64,000 nucleotides of DNA from Typhlomys cinereus (GCA_023101885.1 JALPQD010000160.1:2947188-3011187), one strand, 5' to 3'. Counted from the first letter of the stretch, positions 43,232-54,946 are shown. Notes: generated by a model not told the origin, from the letters alone. Made by a program: numbers and translations.

Positions 43232-43785
43232 GACAAGGCTAGAAGAATGCCACTGTGCTGGCACAACCTTCGTCAGAGCCCTGAAAGGGGCTGAGTGGGC
43301 CATGACTCAGCCGTGTGACTCACTCCTGTGCTGCCGTCTTCTGAGCACATCCTCTGGACCATTGCGTTCAGTCTCAAGTGGAGGAGGGTGAAATTCGGGC
43401 CGGTACCTCTGGATGACTCATCTCCTGAGCTTGAAGGAAGGAACCAAAGCCCTACTTCCTCGTACTCCCGTCACCCCCAAGGGGTTCTGATGCAGACCAG
43501 ACTTTGTGAGTAGGTTCTGAACATTCCATTGATGACCCCCCTCCTCGCCCACACTTCCCTGCTCGAAATGCCATCACTTCCCTGGTCCCTTTGCTCGGCA
43601 GTCTCCTGAGCTTCCTGGCAACTTAGAAAGAGCCTGGGGAGGCTCCACCAGGTCACTTGCTACTTCGTTCTTCACTACCCCCCAAACTTTCCAGTCTGCC
43701 AACCAGTTTTACATCCCCCTCTCATTTGAGCCTCTCGGTGCCTTAGGAAATTAGCAGGGCAGTGGCTGTCACCATTCAGCAGGTG
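42650..43785. other. Intergenic with a (TG)n, no supported gene
   Basis: The TG repeat spans about 43203-43232. Overlapping opposite-strand frames at 42741-43074 encode nothing familiar. Confidence 0.5.
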
Positions 43786-44219
43786 TGTTAGTCACTTATT
43801 ACTGGTCTATTGCGCTAACCAAACACCCGAGAGAAACAACTTCTGGGAGGTTTCAGAAAGTTCCATCCATAGTCTCTTGGTTCTGTGCCCTTGAGCACAT
43901 CTGTGCCCTTGAGGGACATGTGACAGACACTACTCTTCTCATGAGGAACATGTGACAGACACTACTCTTCTCATGAGGAACATGTGACAGACACTACTCT
44001 TCTCATGAGGAACATGTGACAGACACTACTCTTCTCATGGAAGAAAAGAAAACTAGAGGGGACCAAGGACCAGACCATACCTTCAAACGCATCCTCCCCC
44101 CACCCCCATGACCTGCTTTTTCTAGCTAAACCCAACCTAAAGTTTCTAGAACTTCCAAAAATGGCACTACTAGCTCAGTACCAAGCCTGTGGAGGATATT
44201 ACATATTTGAACCCTAACG
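43786..44219 (-). mobile_element. MaLR-type LTR containing a minisatellite
   Basis: Starts TGTTAGTCACTTATTACTGG, with AACCAAACACCCGAGAGAAA and later CCATGACCTGCTTTTTCTAG and a distal GATATTACATATTTGAACCC. It is a MaLR LTR antisense whose middle is expanded by a tandem repeat. Confidence 0.7.
43911..44038. repeat. 32-bp minisatellite, four units
   Basis: Units at 43911-43942, 43943-43974, 43975-44006 and 44007-44038, beginning GAGGAACATGTGACAGACAC. Units 2-4 are identical; unit 1 differs by one base (GAGGG). Copy number probably varies between individuals. Confidence 0.97.
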
Positions 44220-44384
44220 ATAGGAAAGACATGAATGCTCAAGAGGGAAGGAACTAGTAAAGGGTCCAGGAAGAGCATTGATTGACAGGAATTGGTTGAC
44301 AGTAAGCTGGGGAAGAGGGACGTGCTGGTCAGTCTGAGACATGACCAGAAAGATGGCTGTAGGGGAGCTTAAAACGGACGGGAG

Positions 44385-44512
44385 AGTCCAGTGCACAACT
44401 GCAATCCCAGCATTTGGGAAGCGGAGGCAATAAGATCACAAGGTCAGCCTTGCTAAGTAGTCAGTTCAAAATCAGCCCAGGATCCATGAGACCCTGTCTC
44501 CACAGCAAGGAG
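44385..44512 (+). mobile_element. B1-type SINE
   Basis: CTGCAATCCCAGCATTTGGG, AAGCGGAGGCAATAAGATCA and CATGAGACCCTGTCTCCACA. Confidence 0.75.
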
Positions 44513-45505
44513 AAGGAAGACAGAGAGATGATTAGACGTCACCCCCAGAATAAGGTAGAAGTCACTGCAGGGTCTTCAACAAGGGAGTCACAGGGTTTTA
44601 GAACTTGCTCTGGGAGGGAACCGGAATGGAATATTGGGGATTTTCTCTCCAGTCCAGATGAGATCATGCAGGGAGTTCCTGTGGACAAGAGCAGAGGGAG
44701 CAAAAGGCAGCTGACAGCACCCAGAGAGCTTCAGGAAGAGGGGCAGGAAGGCCTTCTGGGCTCAAGCCCAGTTGGTGGTAAGAACAGGGGCGCAGCCTGT
44801 TGTGCGAATAAGTTATTTATATTTGTTCCATTGCAGAGGAACTGGAGTGCTAAGTGGGGTAACATCCACATTTAGATTGACTCAAGCCAAGCAGCAGTGA
44901 GAGGACTGGGGAAGGTGGCTGGTTATAGGGAGACTCTAAGAGCTGAGGGCAGTCCCCGAGAACATGCCCTCACAGGATGAAGGCATCTTGCTTTGTTGGA
45001 CAGGGCCTTATGCAGGAAACAGGTGACTGTCCCCACTGAGGACCCCGAAGGAAATGCCCCAAGGGGACCCTTGTTTCTTCAGTCCTGTTCTTTTTCTTCC
45101 CTCCACCCAGTGCTAAGCTTCATGGGTCACCACCCAGAAACTGCAGACAGGGTCTTGGCAGGAAGCCAGGAAGGACCTGTGGAGAGGGTTCCTGGAACCC
45201 CAGTGAGGTGCGCCTGGGCTCTGGGAATGGGCTGGAAGCTTACCAAGAGGGGTGGGGCTTCTAGGGCCAGTGAAATAAGTACAGATGTATATACCTTGTT
45301 AAGTTGAATTTAGAAAGACAACAAATAATTTTTGTGTAAGTATATCCCAAATATGCTATGGTACATACTTAGGTTTAAAAGAACATTTGATGCTTATTTG
45401 AATTTCAGCCTAGGTATCTGTCCTGTCTTGAATTTATTTGCTAAATTCGGCCCCCTGCAAACAGGGCTTGGAACGGGAGACTGTTTCTCTATGTAAGTAT
45501 CAACT
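44513..45505. other. Intergenic, no supported gene
   Basis: An open frame at 44414-44875 starts inside the B1 and runs into unique DNA. The protein is unfamiliar, and I treat it as chance. Confidence 0.5.
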
Positions 45506-45645
45506 TCTTCCAGGATGCACATCTGTAATTCCAACGCTCAGGATGCAGACGCAGGAGGATGATTGCAAGTTCTAGACCAGCCTGATCTATGTTGTGCATT
45601 CCAGACCAATCAGGGCGACCTAGTAACATCCTGACTCAAAAAAGT
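45506..45645 (+). mobile_element. B1-type SINE
   Basis: ATCTGTAATTCCAACGCTCA, GGATGCAGACGCAGGAGGAT and CTAGACCAGCCTGATCTATG. Confidence 0.75.
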
Positions 45646-46848
45646 CAAAGCAAAATTGCAAACAAAAGAACCAGCCTCCGTGTCCCGCTCTTAGCCTGGG
45701 ACCCTCTGTGGGAGGTAAGACTTGTCCCTGGCTCAGTCCAGTCGCCATCAACCTAAGCTGCTGTGGCCTGGCACTGACCAGTGGTTTCACACCTGGACGG
45801 GATGGATAGCTTCTGTCTCTGACCCTGTGACCCACCAAATGAAGGGACAGAGTTCTTCTGCTCTGACTAGTAGCATCTGCCCAAGAGCCATTCAGGTCCT
45901 TTTAGTGTAGGGGCTCAGACGAGACACTCAGGGATAGGGGACTGGGGAGTAGGGAGCTGGGCTGGGCCTTGGACCTATAAGGCGAAGGTTCCACAGCCAT
46001 GCTATTGGTTCAGGAGCCTGCGTAGATAACAGTCTCACCTGGGCTCTCCTGAGTTCAGGAGCTTCACACATCTGGCCAGGCTGACTCCTCAGTGCCCCCG
46101 CCCCAGCAGCTTACAGCTCTTTCCTCACCCCTTGATGATGAACCAGCTGAGGCTGAGAAGTTACTTCTTTGCCCGTAGTCACAGATTCTAACACACGAGT
46201 GGAAGTGGAGGCTTCAAGCCTAGCTCAGAGACTGTGACTAAGATGTCAGAATGGGTGCCTGGGGTGGCGTTTCTCCATGTCCACAGGAGGAAGCAGGCCG
46301 GGCGCCTTGTTTTCAAGAAATTCTTTGACAAGTCCACAGACCTGCTGCCCCGGCACAGGTGCAAGACAGTCTTCACAGGCGTGTTTCTCTCACCTGTCCC
46401 AAAGGTGGAATGGACAGTGGAGTCTTGAAGCAGTAGGGGGCTGTGAGTGTGGTGTATGGAGAGGAGGTGCTCCTCAGGTGACCCCCCCAACTCTGCACAG
46501 GAGCCCAAGAGCACGTCGGCCACAGCGGCCTCTGCGTGGCTGCAGCAGACCGTGAAGAAGGCGGGCGAGGAGGTGTGCGGCACAGTTGCAGATGCACCGC
46601 TTTTGTGTTCACTCAACAAATATTTCCTGAGCCAGTCACCCATTCTAGATACTGGGGAGACGGCAGCCAGTAAAACAAGTATGCATGTGCAGATGTCTGG
46701 TAGACAACCCTTTTGCTTGTGAGTCCCTGTTTTGACTCCATCCATGTAATACAAGATTCAGCCCCTTGTCCACCGTCCAAACAAGAAGAAAAAGATAATT
46801 TCCAAACACGGGTGGAAGAGTGAAACCATTTTAAACTTTATTGTTACT

Positions 46849-46895
<47 letters not shown>

Positions 46896-47814
46896 GTGTC
46901 TGTATATAGGTGTAGGTGTGCATGTCCCACAATACACTTGGGGGGGGGCAGGTCAGAAGACGACTTCATGGAGCCTGTTTGCACCTTTGTATCTCTAAGC
47001 GACTTCCAGGGAATCAGAATTAAGCAAGTGTCAGGAAAAAGATCCTTCTCCTAAGTCTGTCTTTGCTACTCAGCCATAATGATGGGCAGAGGTTTCACTC
47101 CCCCCCTTCAGGTCCCAGTCCCCACTCCCAGCCCGACAGCCCCCGTAGCCATGTAGTGGGCCTTTGAGGGGATGGTTTCCTCTCCTCTCTCACTGGCTGG
47201 CCCATCCTCTGTCTCCAAGAACGCTTCCTTTCTGAAATGGGGCTGTTACTCCAATTCTCTCTCTTCTTCTCGGGATGATTCCAGGGTGAAGTGAGCTCAC
47301 ATCTGAGAAAAGTTGTACATGGAAAGTTCTAGAAAGCCCCGGTCATGTCAACGAGAAGATAGTGCCCAGTGCCTTGTCAGTGGGACAGAGGATGTGATGA
47401 AGGTGAAGTGTTAAAGTTAAGCAGTTCCCCTTTTGTATTGGAAAATATTTGGCTGCTCATCTTTATTCCTTTGTTAATGAAATAAGACAAACTATATCGG
47501 AAGAACACTGACAGCCTGTGTTTATGTGTTTATGTTGTGTCTGTCTCGGAGAAGCCACAACTGCTATGTTTCTTTTTACAAAATGAGTTTTTCCTCAATG
47601 TGTGTGTGTGGAGAGGGTATTGATTAATATGATTAAAACAAAAAGGACAGACTCTTCTAATATGCCTTTTAATTCCAGCTCTTTTCCTGTTTGTTTGTTT
47701 TTTTCTCCCATCTTTCTCTGTTAGAGACACTAACATGTCTGAGGTAGGTCATTTTTGACAAGGCTTAGGTGGAGAAACCAGGGTCTAAGCATCGCTCTGA
47801 TTCCATTAGGATAG
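45646..47814. other. Intergenic, no supported gene
   Basis: Overlapping frames at 46188-46754 are on both strands with no known protein. An old repeat fragment (CACTCAACAAATATTTCCTG, near 46612) resembles MIR3/L3. A (TG)n is at about 46850-46890. Confidence 0.5.
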
Positions 47815-47846
47815 TTGTATTAGTCAGAATTCTCTAAAGGAACAGA

Positions 47847-47900
<54 letters not shown>

Positions 47901-48238
47901 TCCAACAATGGCTGCCCATAGCTGCTCGGTTCAGGAGCTGAGTATCTCTGCAATCCAGTCTGGTGCTGAATGCTGGAGGATTCCTGCACAGTGTCTGGGC
48001 TTCAGTGGTGCTGGAGTATGGAGGATTCTGGGTTCTGGTGTCAGCAAAGAATGGTGCCAGCCCAGGGCATGAGAGAGCGCTCTTCCTTCTTACACTTCCT
48101 TTTGTGTCACCTATGTCAAAAAATGTTCATTGTGTCTAAAATCTCTTAATTCAGGTAATGTCTTTGGGTGATCTGATAACCGATCTTTTAGTTAATCCGA
48201 GGTCCAGTCAGGTTGACAACCAGAATTAATTCTTACAG
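47815..48238 (-). mobile_element. LTR-like dispersed repeat with a (TG)n
   Basis: TGTATTAGTCAGAATTCTCT and AAAGGAACAGAATG form the typical antisense end of an old LTR-like repeat. (TG)26 follows at about 47848-47899, and the distal end is GGTTGACAACCAGAATTAAT. Family uncertain. Confidence 0.5.
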
Positions 48239-48434
48239 CTCAGATAACTGTTTCTTCCGCAGTTGCTCCCATGGGTTGACTGGGGGTTTGGTCCCTGTCT
48301 TGGCCCTTCCCTCTCAGAACAGAACTTCACGAGCGATCCTAATTTACGTGTACACTGCTGATCCGCCGACGTCAAAATCCGACCAGTAACTCTCACACAC
48401 GAGCCTAAAGAAACATATCAGAAAAGGTTACCTG

Positions 48435-48613
48435 GGGCTGGAGAGGTGGCTCAGGGGTTAAGCCTCTGCCTTGCAGGCGGAAGGTCCTGAGTTCGGATCC
48501 TAGACCCCACGTATAGACGCCGGGCAGAAGCAGTCATGGTGGTTCTCGAATTCGCCCGTGGTTCTACACACACACACAATTGAATAAAATAATAATAAAA
48601 AATTTATTAAAAA
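48435..48613 (+). mobile_element. Short type A SINE with 15-bp TSD
   Basis: Only 179 bp: CGCCGGGCAGAAGCAG joins directly to TCATGGTGGTTCTCG, so about 95 bp of body are missing. TSD AGAAAAGGTTACCTG at 48420-48434 and 48614-48628 without mismatch, so the shortened form itself was inserted. Confidence 0.96.
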
Positions 48614-48639
48614 AGAAAAGGTTACCTGACGTATTATAG

Positions 48640-49385
48640 CACAAGTATCCATCTTTAAATTATGACATATTTCATACTCTGAAAATTTGAAAACTCTTCA
48701 AAAAAATGAAGTGTATACCATTCCTTCAAACATCTTGGTAAATTAGAAAAGCAATTGAAGGATGATATATACAATATGGTCACACTCAAATGTAAACAAA
48801 AACAAGAATGAAACCTTGAAATAATAAGTGCTGTTTCTCTATACATGCTTGGAACATATGTTTTCAAATACATGCATGTGTACAGAGAAGGTCTGGACTC
48901 ACTCAAATTATCTTGTTTGCCTCCAGAGAGTTAGGATTAGAGTTTAGGATTGAAAAAAAATCTGCCAAATTTTATTTTTTTCCAGTAAAAAGATATCATT
49001 TGATTTTTTCAAGTAATAAGATATCCATTTATGTATTTGAATTTTTTAAATTATAGGGAAAAATCTATGGAAACATCTGATTGATTCACCTTATAACGTG
49101 TGACTATTCCTTGCTCAACCACTGTGACCAAGGCAGTCAGAATTTGTGGCTGGCATGGCTGGTTCAAACTGGGTCATATTCTCACCCCTCAGAGCCCTGA
49201 AGCAGTCCATGATTGGCAGCTCTTTCTATAATGATATTTTGGAATGGTGAAGAAGCAGTTCCCCAAGGGGAGATGTGGTTCTCGGCAGATGAGACAACTA
49301 ATCTCTATAGCGCAAGTTTTTGAGCATCATTGTCTTCCTGGATATGCATCATCCAAAGCTAAAAGGCCGTTCCATGTGCTTCCAT
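48640..49385. other. Intergenic A/T-rich, no recognised feature
   Basis: No gene, RNA or repeat recognised. Confidence 0.5.
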
Positions 49386-49387
49386 TA

Positions 49388-49722
49388 CAATATGGGTTGA
49401 GCATCCAAAAAATCTAAAATCTGAAATGATTCAAATTTTGAAATATTTCAGGTGATTGAGATAGTGATATCTATGCTTTCTGTAGATCCTGCTACACAAA
49501 TTATCTCATGCACAAAAATATTGAAAATATTCTGTAAGATTACCTTAGGCTGTGGACTTAAAATGGTATATATGAACCATAAGTGAATTTCATGTTTAGA
49601 CTTGTGTCCTGTCCTGAGGATATCCTGAAATGTATATGAAATTATTCCGAGTTCCAGAAGCACCCGAAATCTGAAACACTTTGATCACAAGCATTTCAGA
49701 TAAAGTATATTCAATCTGAAGA
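49388..49722. mobile_element. MER44/Tigger7-like DNA transposon fossil
   Basis: One end reads GGGTTGAGCATCCAAAAAAT, CTAAAATCTGAAATGATTCA; the other ATCTGAAACACTTTGATCAC, AAGCATTTCAGATAAAGTAT, ATTCAATCTG, an imperfect inverted repeat of the first. The middle (AAGTGAATTTCATGTTTAGA, CTTGTGTCCTGTCC) fits the internal part of this non-autonomous family. No transposase frame remains. Confidence 0.8.
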
Positions 49723-50299
49723 GAATAAAGATTTGCTCTATTCCCATGAAGCTCAACAGAGTTCTAGAAATACATCATGGGTTGACAGTGATTGGAGACA
49801 TCACTGCTATCATCTACAGTTAGTTACCTTAGTGACAGGCTACAAATGGTCAGGGCTGACAAAGGAACTCCTCCCTCAATGCTTTCAGCAGGCTCAGAGG
49901 GAAGAGAAGCAGGAAGTCAGATGGCCGGAAGCAGGAAGTCAGACGGCCAGCTTGGGACTGCTCCAAGGGCCATGTTTATCAGGTCAAGGAGTGAGTGGCC
50001 TAAAAACACTTCTGGACAGCCTGGCAGTGACATGGACATGGCATGAGACTGAACAGGAGGGGTGTCTCTGGCACAGTCACTCATGGTGAAGTGGTATTTC
50101 CCTTCCGGGTGGCAAGAGATGGTAGGTTACCCCTCCCCCAGCTAAGTCAGAGCAGCACACATCACAGGAGAGACAAGAAGTTGGGGGAGGGTGGGGAAGG
50201 GGGCTGTCCAAGGTGCTCGCCCTTCAGTCAACCAGTCTAACTCAAGGGAATCCTTTCTTTGTCCACAAAGTTGGGATATATTTTCCAAAAATCTGTCCC

Positions 50300-50472
50300 A
50301 GCTACCAAGATGGCTCAGCTGGTACGAAGCACACAAGCCTGGGGACCTGAGTTTGAGCTCTAGAACTTACAGAATCTAGAGGTGGCCTTTCACATCATAG
50401 GGAGGCATGATGATTCTTATGAGCACGCACAGCAATAGGAACAAGAGAACTCTCCCTTACAAACAAGAAGGA
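50300..50472 (+). mobile_element. Type C SINE, probably split by the next element
   Basis: CAGCTACCAAGATGGCTCAG head, GGGGACCTGAGTTTGAGCTC. A plausible tail (GAACTGATTCCCAAAATGTT, CTCTGGTTTCC) resumes at about 50750 after the inserted SINE. Confidence 0.6.
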
Positions 50473-50473
50473 G

Positions 50474-50745
50474 GGCTAGAGAGATGGCCCAGGGGTTAAA
50501 CCTCTGCTTCGCAAGCAGAAGGTTCTGAGTTCAGGTCCTGAATCCCATGTAAAAACACCAGGCAGAAATGGGAAGGCAGAGCCTGGGAAACTTCAGAGCA
50601 AAGCAAAGACGAGATAGTGCAATCCAGAGTGACTCCCAAAGTCGCTCTTGGTCTCTATAGACAGACATAGAGTGCCCTCTGACACATACAGACGTACAGA
50701 CACACACACACACACACACACAAATAAAATAAAAATTAAAAAAAG
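50474..50745 (+). mobile_element. Type B SINE
   Basis: GGGCTAGAGAGATGGCCCAG head, AAAAACACCAGGCAGAAATG, TTCAGAGCAAAGCAAAGACG, and a CA tail ending AATAAAATAAAAATTAAAAA. Confidence 0.9.
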
Positions 50746-50789
50746 GGAAAGAACTGATTCCCAAAATGTTCTCTGGTTTCCACAGTTGT

Positions 50790-52287
50790 CCCAGTCAGTC
50801 TAATATATATATTAGTCCCAAATATATATCATAACACACAATGCTATGGGATGGAGACCCTTGGGATTCTGGAAATAGAATGGGTATTGAGAACAGGTGA
50901 GGTAAAAAGTCAGACTAAAGAGGTGAGAAGGAAACAGCATGAAAGGGAGGTGGGTAGCAGCAACAAGGACCACAGGGGTCCTGGATGAAGGAGGCGGATC
51001 AACTCCTGGCTTTTTTGTTTTGTTTTTGTGGCAGTGTTGAGATGGAGTATGGGCCTATCATATGCTGGGCAAACATTCTATAACTGAATCTATACCTGTA
51101 GCCTTCAAGCCCCTGCTTTTATTCCTGTACCCAGCTAATCCCACATTCTTCAGGTTTGATAGATTTTTTTTTTTTTGGTTGAAGAAACCTGAGAATTTTA
51201 ATTGCTGTGGTCAAAGCGATGTATTCATTGGCTTGGCTCAGGTTCCCACAGGGACCCAAGGGAGGGAGAAGCATGTGGTTGACCGAGACCTCAAGCTGCC
51301 CAGTCCTATGACCCTGAACTGAACAGACTCCAGGATGCTTTTCTTTTTCAGGCAGCATGCCACAGGACTAGAGCTGGATTTGAACGCACTATGCAGCGGA
51401 GAACAGCTTTGCGCTCCTGATGGTCTTGAGGGCTGGGAATACAGCTGCCTTCTTAGATGATGCCTTCCCTTCCCCCTTCCCCCTTGCTGTCATTGACCCA
51501 TTTGATTTCCACAGCTGAGGCTCCACCCACCTCCACTCTTGCTGTGGTCATTACTGCATTTGATAAGTATCATTCATTCATTCATCAGATGTTTATTGAG
51601 CATCTGCCTCGTGCCAGGCACTATGCTGTGCTGACGTTATAAGGCACAGCCTTGCCTTCAAGACACTTCCTATGTACCCAAGTTTCTGACGAGCTAATAA
51701 ATTCCTCTGTGAAATGGTAGCTTTGCACACACCCACCCCCCTCCGCAAACAAAGATACTGAGTGGTGGTACCAATACTCCGAACCCCATTTCTGATTATT
51801 TAAAAGGCTAAATACCTTCTAACTGCAAACATTAATTGGCTTAAGTTTTTTGCTGCACAAATCTGGAAAGTCAGACCTAGAGAGGGAAGGGCTTGTTCAA
51901 GTTACACTGTGGGTTAGGGCTTGGGACAGCCTCACCAGCCAGGACTTCTGCCTGCCCCAGGTGCCTCCCCCCTCCCCTGTTGGGTGGGAGAAGGGGGGCT
52001 CACATGCTCTGGGCCAGTTCAACTTGGGGCTGTCCTGCTTGTAGCTGCGCCCCTCCAGGGCCTTGCTTCTTTAGAGGGTTATTTGAGGGGGGGTCATGAG
52101 TTCCCAGGCGGTGACATTGACCCTGAGTAGCCCCCAGGTTCCGTACGTCAGCAGAAATGCTCTTCAGGGAACAGGATGTGTTTTCTGGAAAATCATTTGT
52201 CTCATCAGATGATTTGCATACTGGTATGGACAGGAACGTCATTTCCTCCCTGTAGAGAAGGGTTCCTCACAACCACATTTGCTCCTT
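50790..52287. other. Intergenic, no supported gene
   Basis: Contains an old MIR/L3-like segment (TGTTTATTGAGCATCTGCCT, CGTGCCAGGCACTATGCTGT, at about 51588-51630). Three overlapping frames in 51850-52130 are GC-driven and unfamiliar. Confidence 0.5.
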
Positions 52288-52303
52288 AAGAAAGGAGGCA
52301 GCT

Positions 52304-53806
52304 CATCAGGGAAATGCAAATCAAAACTTCCCTGAGATATCATCTCACCCCGGTCAGGATGGCAAAAATCCACAATACAAACAACGACAAATGCTGGAGA
52401 GGATGTGGAGAGAGGGGAACTCTCCTACATTGCTGGTGGGAATGCAGGCTCATACAGCCACTCTGGCGAGCTGTCTGGAGATTCTTAAAGAAATTAGAGA
52501 TTGAAATGCCGTACGACCCTGCTATCCCACTTTTGGGAATAACCCCCCATGCAGCAGAGGTTCGCCTCGATAGCACAAGCTCGACCATGTTCATAGCAGC
52601 ACTGTTTACAATAGCAAAGTCATGGAATCAACCTAAATGTCCAACAGTTGACGAGTGGATAAGGAAACTGTGGTACATCTATACAATGGAGTACTACTCA
52701 GCCATCAAAAATGATGAATTACTGGAATTTGCTGGGAAATGGATGTCATTAGAAAGAATTATATTAAGTGAAGTATCCCAAACCCAGAAAATTAAGCGCC
52801 GTACGTACTCCTTAATAGGTGGCTCCTAGTACCAAACTCACCCAGCCCACATTGAGACACTCAAAAGTAAACCTATGTAACACAGTAATTGCAAGGATTA
52901 TGAACAAGAGAGATGGGTTAGGAGGGCCACACCAGAAACAAGGAGAGAGGAGACCATGTTACAGCAGAGGAAACAGGCCTCCATCAAGGTCTGCAAGTAA
53001 GTAATGAGAAACCTGGTTAAGTTCACAGACGTTCTTTCCTGATCTCACCAGAAGGGGAGGGCATATAGTCTAGCAGATAAAAAGTAATCATTTTGCAAAT
53101 GGGTGATGGACCCCTCCCTCAGTGAGGTTTCCTACTCTTATTACATCTACCCTTGAATGTGCTATTACAACAAGACTCCAGTTTAACAGCTTTTTGTCTC
53201 TGGCCAGGGGGTGACATACAGTGCCCAGCAGAATGGAGTGAAGGGAATTGCAGGAGCAGCAAAACTGCAAAAGAAAATCAACAAACCACAATCCAGAACT
53301 TCAAAGACTATATCAATCACCTAGAACTAGGCCAGCCTAATCCCTCCCCATCCTGGAGCTCAGGGACATTTGCGGAAGAGGGGGCGGTAAGATTGTAAGA
53401 GCAAAAGGATGGGAGGAGCAACGATTTGCAAGATTCTCAACAATAGTTGGGGCCAAAGCAATCAGAATGGGACTTTGCATGCCCTGCGCAATGTCCAGCG
53501 CACTGTTGCCCACATAAAGTCTAGCATCTGTTAAGGGCACCGAGACCCCTGGAGGCAAGGGATTGACAGCCATAGTAGTGATCTTATGCTTAAGGGGAAC
53601 AAAGAAAGGGCTTATGGAAATGCCACTGGGTCCTTATATGTCATCGGAGAGGAGGACCCAGTGGAGAGTTAGGCGTACACAATAAAGGACTCTCTGGGAA
53701 TTGGGGGGGAGGCACTGGGGGAAGGGGAGGGGGAGGAGGGGGGAGGGAGGGAACTGGTAAAAAATTTTAAAATGTATAATTAAATTTTTAATAAAAAAAA
53801 AAAAAA
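52304..53806 (+). mobile_element. 5'-truncated L1 retrotransposon, about 1.5 kb, with TSD
   Basis: Holds the ORF2 C-terminus, a long 3' UTR with a G-rich tract (53699-53757) and an A tail at 53792-53808. TSD AAGAAAGGAGGCAGCT at 52288-52303 and 53807-53823, with one extra G in the second copy. The near-perfect TSD and open frame indicate a comparatively young insertion. Confidence 0.95.
52314..52829 (+). pseudogene. L1 ORF2 C-terminal fragment
   Basis: ORF2p supplies endonuclease and reverse transcriptase for L1 and, in trans, for SINEs; only the region after the RT domain survives. The 171-residue stretch is open to its natural stop and includes the cysteine-rich motif [31 protein letters not shown], and [13 protein letters not shown]. 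It lacks the catalytic domains because of 5' truncation, so it cannot act by itself. Confidence 0.93.
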
Positions 53807-54081
53807 AAGAAAGGGAGGCAGCTGTGAAGGCCCAACCCCACCCTGGGGGGATGTCTTCCTGACTGGAGTCGAGGTTGAAAGAAGGGGACTGGACAATAGT
53901 CAGCACCCTGGAAAGTAGTTGGGTAATAAGATTCCTTTTCTGATCTCCCCCAGCTCCAAGGTTTTGGGGTTCCCAGCCCCAGCTCTGACAAGCTGCCTGC
54001 ACCTGTGATTCCCTGGGGCCCTGGGCATCCACCTTGCCTTTTTTTCTTTCTCGTTTTTTGCTTTATGAAACAGAGCCCCAT

Positions 54082-54313
54082 GGGGCTGGAGAGGTGGCTC
54101 AGCGGTTAAGCCTCTGCCTTGCAGGCAGAAGGTCCTGAGTTCGGATCCTAGACCCCACGTATGGACGCCGGGTGGAAGCGGGGGGGGGGTGGCCTCTGTT
54201 TCTAGTCCTGGTAGGACGGAGTAGTTCACGAATTCGTCCGTGGTTCTACACACACACACACACGCACACATGCATATGCACAATTGAATAAATAAAAAAA
54301 AAAAGAAAAAGAA
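54082..54313 (+). mobile_element. Type A SINE, internally deleted
   Basis: GGGGCTGGAGAGGTGGCTCA head; the body jumps from TGGTAGGACGGAGT to AGTTCACGAATTCGTCC, missing about 60 bp at the same place as the copy at 23749. A short TSD GAAACAGAGC flanks it (about 54066-54075 and after the A-rich tail). Confidence 0.92.
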
Positions 54314-54559
54314 AAAAAGAAACAGAGCTCTGCCTGACCTGAAATTCACTATGTAAACCAGACCAGCATTGGACTCACAGATCTTCCGCATCAGCCTCCT
54401 GAGTCCTGGAATGACAGACAGGAGAAGATTAGAAAGGCTCTGAGAGAGGTCGGGAAGGTGGCAGATGAAGAACAAAATGTAGCTCTTGCCGTCCATCAGA
54501 CATTGCTCTAGGCATGCTACGTGAGCTATAAACCCAGTTAATCTTTTCACCAATCCAGA

Positions 54560-54660
54560 GAAATTTCTTTTCCATTAGCCACATGAGAAATGAAGTTCAG
54601 AGAGGTTAAGTGCTGGTAAGTGACACAGAAAGACTTTGAACTTTGTCAGTTTGGCTCCGA
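54560..54660 (+). repeat. MIR element, decayed
   Basis: ACATGAGAAATGAAGTTCAG, AGAGGTTAAGTGCTGGTAAG and TGACACAGAAAGACTTTGAA. Confidence 0.65.
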
Positions 54661-54946
54661 ATTTTGGGATTCTCAGTAGCATGTTAGAAGAGGAATGGAA
54701 AGTTGTGCTTAGTGGAGGAACACAGGTATGGACCCAGCACCTCGCCTCCTCCTGTGATCTACCTAGAGAAATTGTCCATGAGCATGTCCTGACTGGTCTC
54801 TGGTAGTTTCCTCTGCCCAGACAGCTCTTCCCCATTTTCCCTGGTACAATTACAAGAATCACATAAGGAATTTCTTAATACTCTTCTCCAAGGTTTAGCA
54901 ATCATTACTGGGGTGGCAGGAGGGGCGGGGGGAGGGGGAGGGGAGA

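Noticed and set aside
43911..44038. Regularly spaced repeats that might suggest a CRISPR array
   Set aside because: The units are contiguous with no spacers, in a mammalian genome and inside an LTR; this is a minisatellite.
44414..44875. 153-codon + strand frame
   Set aside because: It begins inside a B1 SINE and continues into unique sequence with an unfamiliar, low-information protein.
46188..46754. 188-codon - strand frame
   Set aside because: No recognisable domain, overlapping frames on the other strand, and no poly(A) or splice context.
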